Shown here in pieces: positions 55,471 to 64,000 of a DNA stretch of 64,000 bases. The notes beneath the pieces were generated by a model. It was not told the DNA's origin and made no database searches. It saw only the letters and a list, made by a program, of their open reading frames with translations. Position 1 is the first letter of the stretch; the number at the start of each line of letters is the position of its first letter. The stretch spans positions 24,625,307 to 24,689,306 of the forward strand of contig OY783193.1 in assembly GCA_963678675.1 (NCBI GenBank), in the 5' to 3' direction. A program made the position numbers and the translations under genes. The stretch comes from Xiphydria camelus. Its lineage: Eukaryota > Arthropoda > Insecta > Hymenoptera > Xiphydriidae.

Positions 55471-55765
55471 CAGGGTGTTCAAAAAGTACCGGTACGGATG
55501 ATTATTATGCCTTCCTAAACCGTTCATCCGATTGCGACGAAAATTTGGGGAACAGTTGGACGCATATCCGCGAAGGTTTGAGTTAGTAAATCTTATACAG
55601 GGTGTTCAAAAAGTACCGGTACGGATGATTATTATGCCTTCCTGAACCGTTCATCCGATTGCGATGAAAATTTGGGGAACAGTTGGACGCATATCCGCGA
55701 AGGTTTGAATTAGTAAATCTTATACAGGGTGTTCAAAAAGTACCGGTACGGATGATTATTATGCT
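55471..55765. repeat. 127-bp tandem repeat, 2.3 copies
   Basis: CAGGGTGTTCAAAAAGTACC begins copies at 55471, 55598 and 55725. The copies are almost identical and the third is cut. The start resembles Tc1/mariner-like termini, so a transposon end seems to have been amplified. Confidence 0.92.
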
Positions 55766-55946
55766 TTATGCTTATGAGTCCGCTCGGACTCTACCGTTGC
55801 CCGTCGCCGATCGGATCACACAAACTGGGGGACTCGCGTTGCAGTCTTGCCTGCCAGAGACGCACGGCTCTCGAAGCGGGGAAATTGACGCACGCCTACG
55901 TGCGAGGAGTCAGATTCGCCTAGACGCACGGCTAGATTGTGTTGAA

Positions 55947-55971
55947 TTAGGTTAGGTTGGGTTAGGTTAGG
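55947..55971 (+). repeat. Interstitial TTAGG telomere-type repeat
   Basis: Five units in a row: TTAGG, TTAGG, TTGGG, TTAGG, TTAGG. TTAGG is the arthropod telomere motif. It is too short to be a telomere. Confidence 0.75.
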
Positions 55972-56122
55972 AATCGGCGGAGCGAGCGAAGCGAGCGAAG
56001 CCACAAAAGTTATTTCGGTAGTATTACCAATACTCCTGACAGTCGTATTTAAAAGGCCTAGGTCGTGGTATTAATTAGAGTGCAGACCTGCATGCTACTC
56101 TGCTAGATCGCAGATAGGGACA

Positions 56123-56500
56123 ATCAAATGCAAATTCCATCGCTGGAATTGAGATGCATTGCCAGCCCGAGGGCTTGGCGTCTCAGTCGTACCGGCTTTT
56201 GGGCCTTACCGAGGTGTTATCGAGTTTTACATCCACCATCGTCGCCAAACACCTGCAAAGGCGAACACAGTAAACTGCTTGACGTGGAAAAATCCCCGTC
56301 TTCGCCCGTTAGGGTTCATAAGACGAGGAAGCCGGCTCACAAGGGGCAGTGACCGTTTTAGCCGGCCGTCTGACCGCCGAACTTCGAAAGCCCCGACGGC
56401 CCGACGACCGTTACCAGCGGGGACCACGAGGAGGCACAGTCATTTTTGCGTTGTCGGCTCCAACGGGATAAAAGGAGGGGCGGGGGGAGTAAGGTAATGC
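56123..56500 (-). mobile_element. R1 3' end fragment with 14-bp target motif
   Basis: The 3' UTR block matches 57360-57690. It ends at a perfect CGCAGATAGGGACA (56109-56122), the same 14-mer that flanks the large R1 element. Beyond it, on the minus strand, comes ATCTAGCAGAGTAGCATGC, the start of the short R1 at 54834. This suggests R1 copies arranged head to tail. Confidence 0.65.
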
Positions 56501-56522
56501 GCGTCGTGCAGGCGGATACGCA

Positions 56523-56894
56523 CTACTTGCCCTCCTTCGCCTTCTTCTTACCGGAGATCACGTCCGGCAGTTGAAACGAGGATTGCTTTCGTGTAGTCCA
56601 CCCACACACGCAGGCATTTCTATCAGATTCACTTAAAACGACGTCATCCAAAACAACTCGCGACAAGTGGGGAAGGCACTTGCCGCGTACCTTGTAGCGA
56701 TGACGAACGTTCAGTCTCTCTATACTCGACGTGGTAATACGAGATAGGAGATGCGGGTCCGACCTTTGGCCAGCGCAGACCCCTCTCACCATCCCTGGAT
56801 GTGGAACAGGGCAGAGAGGGAAACAAATCGCGGACTTGGGCCGGCGCCACGCGTCCCTTTGTGCAGTTCGCTCGTCAATGTAAAGGGTAAACAC
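56523..56894 (-). CDS. Hypothetical 123-aa ORF upstream of the R1 3' fragment
   Basis: The minus-strand frame ends in DVISGKKKAKEGK, right before the R1 3' UTR block, where the tail of an R1 ORF2 would lie. It does not match the tail of the large R1 element. It is Arg/Ser/Cys-containing with no clear domain. It may be non-coding. Confidence 0.25.
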   Translation of the reverse strand: MFTLYIDERTAQRDAWRRPKSAICFPLCPVPHPGMVRGVCAGQRSDPHLLSRITTSSIERLNVRHRYKVRGKCLPHLSRVVLDDVVLSESDRNACVCGWTTRKQSSFQLPDVISGKKKAKEGK

Positions 56895-57345
56895 TGACGA
56901 GCTAGCCTGAACCCCGTTAGCTCACCTCGCGCCAAGGCAACGAGGTTACCCAGCGGGCACCACTAGGAGGTGGGGCAGACTTCGCTAAGCGGTCCATGAT
57001 CCACCACAGCCCTTGCGAATGGACGATCTCCACCGCTCACCCGAGTGCCCCAACTGCGTGGTTCCTGGGTTAACCAGGACCACCCCTCTCTAATCATATT
57101 ATGCTACAGATCATAGACCTCTGCGGGTGATTTAATCCTTTATGCCGATGGCGTGCCGATCGACATATCATATTAGTCCGGACACCCAGGATCTGAGTCC
57201 CGGGGCCGTTCCGCTTCCATCGTATCTATACTGCGCATCATAGACCTCTTCGGGTAATGATCATCTGTGCCAACGCTATTGCTAGTGACGCATCAATGCA
57301 GTTCACTTGGAACTCTCAGGCTCGAGGTTTCAACCCCCGCCCGCC
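56895..57345. other. Unassigned spacer beside R1
   Basis: ATCATAGACCTCTGCGGGT and ATCATAGACCTCTTCGGGT at 57110 and 57237 are direct repeats about 127 bp apart. No 28S sequence follows the R1 3' end here. Confidence 0.4.
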
Positions 57346-57752
57346 CGCAGATAGGGATAGGTTAGTTAGTGTCTAAATTGAAAGAAGTATGTTAACCCGC
57401 GAGGGCAACAGCTCGCCCGTACCTGACTTTCGCCATACCGGAGATGTTAGTAAAAATAAAATTTCTATATCTACTATTTCGCAAAACACCTGCAAGGGGA
57501 ACCAGAAAAGCTGTTGGCTTGGAAAAACCCCATCTTCACCGTGAAGGATCATCAGATGGGCTAAACTGGCCCTCGAGGGGCAGTGATCGACTTAGCCGGA
57601 CGCCCAACTACCAGCCTCGGAAGGCTCGATGGTTCGGCGCCCGTTACCAGCGGGGGCCACGAGGAGGCGCGATCACCAGCGCGGAGCTCAGTTCGGAAAG
57701 TGTCAAATCAGTGTAAAATTAGTGTCAAATCAGTGTACTCACTTGCGTGTCG

Positions 57753-60700
57753 TTATCGGAGTTGTGTGTCAAGTTTTATCAATACTGCTTTTGCAAAATC
57801 GGCGAAAGCATTGAATAACTTGTGAGAGACGAAATCATGCATCTGAACCGGCCATTGGAGGCCCGCGTTCATTGCCTTACCTTTCAGTATTTCTCTTTCC
57901 TCGGCGTATTCCGTGCAGTAGCGAACGATGTGTTGCATTGTGTCGAGGTCGCCGCATTTGCACCTATCCGAATTCGTCAAGCCGAACTTACTCAATTTCC
58001 ATTTGAAATTCCCGTGACCGGAGAGGAATTGCGTGACGTAGTGGTCCGGTCTGATCCAGAATGCGTCGACTCGTTCTTGGACGTTGGGAAGATACTTGTG
58101 AGTAAGTCTCCCCTTCGCAGACACGTTCCATCTTCTCTGCCAGAAAATGCGATTATTTCTTCCCTTATGCGTTTACGCATTGTAACGCCCAGGAGATTAT
58201 CGTCGGGTTCGTACGCGTCGGGGTCGAAGTCGAGTTCTCCGAGACGGAAACGTTGTCTTTTCCTAAGCTTGTAAAGTGCTGCTCTTTCATCCACCAGTAG
58301 ATCAATTGGAATCGCTCCGGCAATCACGACAATGGCGTCTGTTGAGATCGTGTTGTAAGCTCTTGTTATACGAATGAGAACCTGTCTCTGAGCGGAAAGC
58401 AGAGTTGTCCGGTGGTAGCCGCTCAACAGATCGCTCCAGTCGGGTGCCGCATACGTCATGACGGCCGTGAAAACCCCCGTGTAGAGAGTCTTCAGAGCAC
58501 TCCATCTGAGACCCCAGGCGGATTTGGCTATCCTGGCCAGCTTATTGAAGAGCTTTTTGCCTTTCTCGGAAATGTATTTCGCGTGATCTGCGATACTGAA
58601 CCTTCTCCCCAAGAGGACGCCGAGGTATCTTACGGTCCGGTTGAATTTTAGCAGCTGGTTGTCGAGCTTGATTGACGGCGGTCTGCGCGTGTCGATGTAT
58701 CTCTTTAGGAGAAGCATTTGCGTCTTCGGCGCGGAGAGTTGTAGTTTCTCCCGCTGACACCAGCGTTTCAGAGCGCTTATCACCCTGGTGGCTCGCTCCT
58801 GGAGTTGTACTCTGGAGTTCCCGAAAATGACAACCGCCAGGTCGTCAGCATAAGCGAAAGGATTTCCTCCCGCCTCGTCAACTTCCCGGATGGCTGAGTC
58901 AAAAATGAGGTTCCAGAAGTTTGGCCAAAGGATCGAGCCCTGGGGCCAGCCCTTTGACATAGCTTTGGTGACGTTCCCATGCGCTCCCTGGATCGTGACA
59001 TCTCTCCCCGAGAGGTAATCCTCGATGAGGTGGAAGAAAGCCGCCAGGCAATCACGGAGACGTAGGTTGCGGAGAATGCTGGGCCACCACACATTATCGA
59101 AGGCTCCGGAGATGTCGAAGAAAATGCCGATAGCGTAGACGTGCTGTTTGTCCTCTGAAACAAGTCTTCGGAGTTCAACGATAGCGTCCTCAGTAGATTT
59201 CATAGGTTTGAAACCAAACTGTCGCGGAGAAGTCAGTGCATGCTGGTGGAAGATTGGGCGGAGCCTCTTGGCTATCAACTTCTCCAGTATCTTTCCCAGG
59301 ATCGGAAGGAGACAGATCGGCCTGTAGGACTTAGGATCTGTTGGATCTTTATCCTGCGCTTTTAATAATACCCTGATGACTCCAGACTTCCAAGCTCGAG
59401 GAAAGACTCCGTGCGTGAGGCAGCCGTTCATGAGCGCAGTGATTTCCGTTCGGAGAGCCAGCCATGATTTCTGAATCGCCTCGACCTCGATAAGGTCGTG
59501 GCCGGGCGCCTTCCCTTTCCTCAAAGAGTAAACGATCTCGGCGATTTCAGATTCAGTAAAAGGAGGTTCCTCCTCCGCTCCCACGGGGTCTACGGCTGCG
59601 GAAACTTGCGTTCGAACATCGGCATGCCAGTCCGTCTCAGAGTCAACATCGTCATCAGGGATTAGTCTGTTCAACAGCGCCACAGAGTTCTCGGTCCAGT
59701 CCGTGGACAATTCGCCGTTGACCTTAACCGCAGCAAAGGCTTTCTCGATCTTGAGTTTGTCGTTGAACATCTTGTAGACTACCCCCCACGGGTTCTTGTT
59801 TCCGTTCTCCGTAACGAAGGCCCTCCAGCTTGACTGCTTGGCATCAGCGACATTCTGCAAGTAGATCCTGCGAGCGTTAAGATATCTCTGCTTCAGCGAC
59901 TCTCCTCGCCGGGTTTCGCTCGGCTTGGAAGATTCTGCGGAGACGCGTGGTCTTCCGCCTAGCCTCCGTGAGGTGCTGATTCCACCAGGGGGTTGAAACG
60001 GAGTAAGATTTCCGCCTGGGCATTGTCTCCGAGCAGGCTTGAAGAATAACGTCCCCGATCTTAGTGGCAAGTAATTAAACGTCCTGACGAGAATCCAGAA
60101 TCCAGAAGTCTGATAGTTCGCCGTCTCTTATCTCAGATACGACGTCGAAGAACCTATGCCAGTCCGCCTTGGATGTCAGGAATCTGCGAGAGCGAGTAAC
60201 GCCCGCAGATTCCAATCGTTCTTGCCGATGTTCTAGGTCGAACGTGATGAGTCGATGGTCGGTCGTTGTAGTATCTAGATGGACCCTCCAGTCTCCGATC
60301 TGGCCAATTACGTTAGGCGTGGCCACAGTTAAATCGATGTTCGAGCCTCCTCTGTCCGAGATGTACGTCGACGGGAAACCAGGCTCGTTTACAACGTGCA
60401 AGCCGTGCTGGGCAAGAAATTCGGCGAGCTTCCTTCCTCTTCTGACGGATCTGCTTCCTCTCACTACATCTTCTATGGCGCCGTGCCAGACCGGCGAGCT
60501 CGCGTTCGAATCTATAGAGATAATGACTCTACTCCCGGCGAGGCTGCGCAGGATTACGTGCAGATGCTGGAGGTAGGGCTCAATCCTGTCGGAGTACTGA
60601 AAATAAGCGCTTACAACTGTTACTTTTTCGACTCGCGTGTTAAGCTGGGTGCAGGAAAAATGCGAGTTACTAAGGTACTGCAATTCCAGGATTGTAATAT

Positions 60701-60977
60701 CCGGATTCCCGACAGCGATCGCGGCAAGAATCCTCCCGGCGTGGCGCTGTTTGTTACTGAAGGCCTTGATGTTGGCAACTATCTTCGTACCAAGGCCAAG
60801 GCCGCAGATTCTGCCATAGAAGCTGTACGGTTCTTGCAAGAGGAGTACGTCAAAAGCATCGTCGCTCAGCAATTTCCTGGCTTCGTTAGCCACGACACGC
60901 GATCCTCGCAGGTTCAGTTGCCCGAATCTTATCCCAGCAGAGTGCATCGGGGCCGGTGGTGAGAGGTTACTCTCCAT
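57753..60977 (-). pseudogene. R1 ORF2: endonuclease, reverse transcriptase, C-terminal zinc motif
   Basis: The start ATG 60977 lies inside the ORF1 end (ATGGAGAGTAA shared). The endonuclease has FGQLNLRGSR, LLQEPYS, SIDSNASSP, SNIDLTV and TTTDHRL. A TAA at 60077-60075 interrupts, then the frame reads on to about 59905 and shifts. RT has SYRPICLLP, FFDISGAFDNVWW, GWPQGS, FAYADDL (active site) and VRYLGVLL. A second shift near 58130 leads to the tail with FLSGHGNFKW and CKCGDLDTMQHIVRYC, the CCHC motif typical of R1/I-type ORF2. It would cut the 28S target and copy element RNA. As it stands it cannot be made whole. Confidence 0.9.
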
Positions 60978-62484
60978 AATCGGTCTTATTAGCCGCTAAC
61001 TTAAGGGCGTGCTTGTAGGCTGGACAGTCGTTCGAGGTAACCGGGTGGTTGTGGGCGACGCCGGCTCGCTTGCAGCCGATGCAGACGGGGGCGCTGGATT
61101 TGTTCGGGCATTCCTTGAATGGATTACCGTCCTTTCCGCAGTGTCCGCACGTTTGGACCTTGGCTGAGCAGTACTTAGCCACGTGCCCGTAGGCCTGGCA
61201 GTTGTAGCAACGGACCGTATCGACGAAGCCCCTGATTCCGCAGGACTCCCACCCGATGTAAATCCTGCCGCGGTCTCGTAGACGACGTCTCAGTTCCGGC
61301 GAGAGTTCGACGATCCAGTTTACCTTTCCCTCGCTACGACTCTTGATATTAGATCTGAGCTTGATTTCGCTCGTGAAAGTTGCGACGGGAATGTCCTCGG
61401 CATTCTGTCTCTTAATTATAGAGACAAGATCGTCCTCAGAAAGGTCCTGCGGGACGTTGCTGACGATCATCTTAGGCCGCTGTTTCGCAGGGGCACCCGC
61501 GACCAATCCGGCGTCCTTCAATGCTCCGCACGCGATGAACGCAGCCGCATCCTCCGCCATCTCCGTTACCACAAGCACTCCTTTGTTCGCAATGTTGCGA
61601 ACCATGCGTATCTTGAGGTTTTCCTCCTCGGGATTGATACTGGAGACCAGGACCTTCCTCGTTGCGTCACTGTCCTGAGTCGGCACGTTTGCGGCGGGAA
61701 AGACGGTGACGATATTCTTGCTCGGAGGCTTCACGACTTGAGGCGGGACGACTCTGGAGTTAACTCGTACCTTATCTGCATAAAAGAGGGGAGTACTATG
61801 AGTCAGAGCCTTGGTTGAGTTTTCACTTACCGTCTCGATCGTCTCTTGCAGGAGTTTTTCGATGCGCTGGCAAGTATTTTCCGTGCGCCGTTCGACTCCC
61901 GCTAGCTGCCCTTTCAGGAAGTTATTCTCGTCAATAACGGTCCTGCAGATATTTCCCAAAGCTTTAGCTTTCCTGAGAATATATTCGCGGGCTTCTTGCG
62001 GGATCTTGATCTCGGAATCCATGCAGAAGGCAATCAGGTTCGATTCGATGGTTGCGACCACGGTACTCTTCGGCGGCGACGGCGACGGTGACGATTCTTC
62101 GCGCTTCTCCGCAGGGGCCTATCTCGTAGACACTTCGCCCGAGGTGACTCCAGACTCGGATCTCGATTTCTGCTTCCTTTGCTTGAGCTTCTTCTTGGAA
62201 GTAACCTCCGTGAACTCGCCTGCACTGTCCGATTCAGACGCTATGTTCTTTACGGTGCTTCCGCCTTTTCCCTTCCTTTTCCTATTCAGCTTCGCTAGTT
62301 CGGCCTCGAGATCTTCGTCGTGCATGGCGTCTCCCGTGTTGAACGGAGGGGCAGGGATTTTAAACTTCGCGGGCGGCGGTTCGGCGCAACATTCCGGAGT
62401 ATCCTTTGCGGGAAGCTTGTTGAGCACTATAACGGGGCCCGTAGCCTCGCTGACGCGAGACCCGCCGGCGTTCCGATTACTCAT
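60967..62484 (-). pseudogene. R1 ORF1 with three zinc knuckles, one internal TAG
   Basis: 505 codons in one frame from ATG 62484 (MSNRNAGGSRVSEAT) to TAA 60967, broken only by TAG at 62121-62119. The first 121 residues are charged and Lys-rich (KKKLKQRKQKSRS). After the stop, residues about 150-230 may form a coiled coil. A compact domain follows, and then CYNCQAYGHVAKYC, CGHCGKDGNPFKEC and CIGCKRAGVAHNHP...C. ORF1 binds element RNA. If restarted at 62061, the downstream piece would be 364 residues. Confidence 0.88.
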
Positions 62485-63430
62485 CGGAAGCCGGGGATAG
62501 GCTCCGTGTGCTGAAACACGGAGCTAGCACGTTTGCCCCGCCAAATGCACGACACGACACTCCGCGGCAAAGAACGAAACTCCACGCCAATGCACGGTAC
62601 CGTTACTCCCGCCCCGTACACACGTCACTCACGTACCGTTAATTACGTTAATTACTATGACGCACGTCAATCACCTGTCGTTAATTACTTACTAAGAAGC
62701 CCGTCACTCACGTACCGCTAATTACTATGAAGCAGGTCACTCACGTACCGTTAATTACTATGACGCACGTCACTCCGCGTGCCATATGTCGATTACGTAA
62801 TAGGACCCGTCACCGTTACCGTTCTGCCGGTTGCACAACGGGACGCTTGCGACGCGTCGCTTTTACTTCGGTCGAAAGAATACAATCACTAAAACACACA
62901 ATGAAATTCGCGCACAAAACCAGAAAACACACTGGTGATTTAAATAACACACACTCGAAATGACTTTAAACTCGGGAGACTCCGGAGAGAGCCGCCACGT
63001 CACTACGTGTCACCGACGCCGCTCGAGGCGGTGCGGCTAAGCGAAATTAATACCGAATAAATTATTTATAACACTCGTATTAGTTTTTCAAACACTTCGT
63101 AATCACTTTAAACACTGTACAATAATCACAACGCACTCGATGAATCCAGAAGCCTCAGGAAAGGACGCCAAGCCTTACGCGTCGGGTGGGCGTGGCCACG
63201 CCTCGCCGATGTAAGAACTCGTATTTTCTGAATTTCTTCGGATTCCAGAGCAATCCAGCGAAATAGCACACAAATAAACGTTAAGTAAACGTTAGGAAAG
63301 AATTCGATAGCAACAGAAATAAGAAAATATCACTGCAGAAGCGAAATTCCAGAATTCTCGGCCGAAGTACCGTTAATCACGGAGCAGGTATAAAGCACGT
63401 CCGTTCGCTACGGCGGTCGGGTCGAGACTT
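62485..63430 (-). promoter_or_regulatory. R1 5' untranslated region with ~36-bp tandem repeats
   Basis: Between the 28S junction and ORF1. At 62605-62775, units like CACTCACGTACCGTTAATTA, then CTATGACGCACGT, repeat about four times. R1 is normally co-transcribed with rRNA, so this may hold processing or translation signals. None is identified. Confidence 0.6.
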
Positions 63431-63504
63431 CGCAGATAGGGACAGCGAGAATCTCGTTGATCCACTCGCGCGCGTCACTAACTAGACGACGAGGCATCCG
63501 GCTA
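63431..63504 (-). rRNA. 74-bp 28S rRNA fragment between R2 and R1 sites, copy 2
   Basis: On the minus strand it starts TAGCCGGATGCCTCGTCG at 63504, right after the R2 tail. It runs through GTTAGTGACGCGCGCG and CAACGAGATTCTCGCTGTCC to TATCTGCG. This matches conserved 28S text between the R2 and R1 insertion sites, 74 bp long. Several substitutions suggest a rDNA relic rather than a working gene. Confidence 0.9.
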
Positions 63505-64000
63505 TAAAGAAGAGTTTATTCAGAACGTTGCATCGAATAGAGGTAAAATCATTCCATAATATTTATGGGGGTACGAGGTAGAAGTGTACAATAGTTCCCT
63601 AATCGCGTTACAGTTCCGGGTAAAGCTCTCTTTTTATGCCTGCAAGCAGGCAGCACTACGGGGGGATGTAAGATGGCACACGCTTCATCCGATTCCCGCT
63701 CGAACACTGGAAGGCCCGACCATGCTCGTCCTTTGATTAAACCGGCGCCATGCCGCGATGCCTCCAATCAAGACCCTGGTGGAGAGGAGAGGAAAGTCCC
63801 TTCCTCGGAGCACCCCCAATTGGACTAGTTGTTCCGCCGATGCGTTGCTCCAAACCCCTCTCCAAGAGAGTGTGATAGAGCCAAACTCCAGCTGCGTCGC
63901 CCCTGATCTGGTTGATATTTCCGCAACCAAAGACTGATTGTCCCGGTAATAGGCACTCTTCCTCCGGTGCTGCTCGTCCAAGTCGACCGAGTCGCTGATC
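63505..64000 (-). pseudogene. R2 retrotransposon: end of ORF and 3' UTR, cut by the window edge
   Basis: The minus-strand frame from the window edge to the TGA at 63687-63685 contains SVDLDEQHRRKSAYYRDN, then ITLSWRGVWSNASAEQLVQ and LLSTRVLIGGIAAW. This matches the C-terminal restriction-like endonuclease region of R2 proteins, especially the YY...N and LSWRG...STRVLIGG blocks. A ~180-bp 3' UTR ends TTCTGAATAAACTCTTCTTT at the TAGCC of 28S, the R2 site. The remaining ~105 residues are uninterrupted. The rest lies beyond the window. Confidence 0.82.

Larger units (their letters stand above)
57360..63430 (-). mobile_element. R1-like non-LTR retrotransposon, nearly full length
   Basis: 6,071 bp between 14-mers CGCAGATAGGGATA (57346-57359) and CGCAGATAGGGACA (63431-63444), 13 of 14 identical. 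14 bp is the canonical R1 duplication and the motif is the 28S R1 target. The 5' side continues into 74 bp of 28S and then R2. On the minus strand the order is a ~945-bp 5' UTR, ORF1, ORF2 overlapping by 11 bases, and a ~390-bp 3' UTR. Lesions are one stop in ORF1, and one stop and two frameshifts in ORF2. Confidence 0.88.

Noticed and set aside
54835..63504. Working 28S rRNA gene
   Set aside because: Only 74-bp pieces with many substitutions are present, with no flanking rRNA.

Overview
This is eukaryotic DNA, almost certainly from an insect. The reasons are R1- and R2-type retrotransposon pieces attached to their 28S rRNA target, a BEL/Pao element, mariner remnants, and a short run of the arthropod telomere motif TTAGG. 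A hymenopteran such as an ant fits, but I cannot prove the order. I find no host protein-coding gene. The window is transposable elements inserted into one another, with an unusual density of long palindromes, and looks like heterochromatic or rDNA-adjacent sequence.

Layout. 1-4146: a dispersed repeat holding a palindromic mariner derivative, split by three later insertions: a Helentron-like non-autonomous element (248-1765), a C-rich segment (2171-2581) and a transposon with TA target duplication (2646-3970). 4529-6056: a broken non-LTR reverse transcriptase on the minus strand. 6040-6568: a GA microsatellite containing a 200-base assembly gap. 6569-10321: a decayed Ty3/gypsy pol with a probable LTR after it (10773-11658). 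11672-13357: a second Helentron-like element. 13640-14011: a mariner start. 15718-24563: a young, nearly complete BEL/Pao retrotransposon with two LTRs, tRNA-Tyr primer site and 5-bp target duplication. It sits in the first of two tandem copies of a longer repeat (15466-27034 and 27035-34228). A 3.4-kb inverted-repeat element (27117-30492) sits in the second copy, so each copy shows the other copy's empty site.

30650-45900: a dense field of foldback elements and MITEs, Helentron endonuclease fragments (37055-37568), and a ~6.2-kb inverted-repeat structure (39695-45895) with arrays of a short subterminal motif at both ends. 46004-50430: a large inverted repeat with 1.45-kb arms. 50902-54366: an internally deleted R1-clade element with a 16-bp target duplication. 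54382-64000, read on the minus strand: the end of an R2 element, exactly 74 bp of 28S rRNA, a ~6.1-kb R1-like element with 14-bp target duplications, then shorter R1 pieces and a second 74-bp 28S fragment. The two 28S fragments each span the known R2-to-R1 site interval.

The elements are related in pieces. The Helentron-like elements carry a segment resembling the BEL LTR and a remnant resembling a Helentron protein start. A Helentron-type endonuclease remnant lies at 37.3 kb. The strongest functional hint is in the BEL element, whose gag and pol share one frame across a UGA followed by CUA, the classic leaky-stop context.
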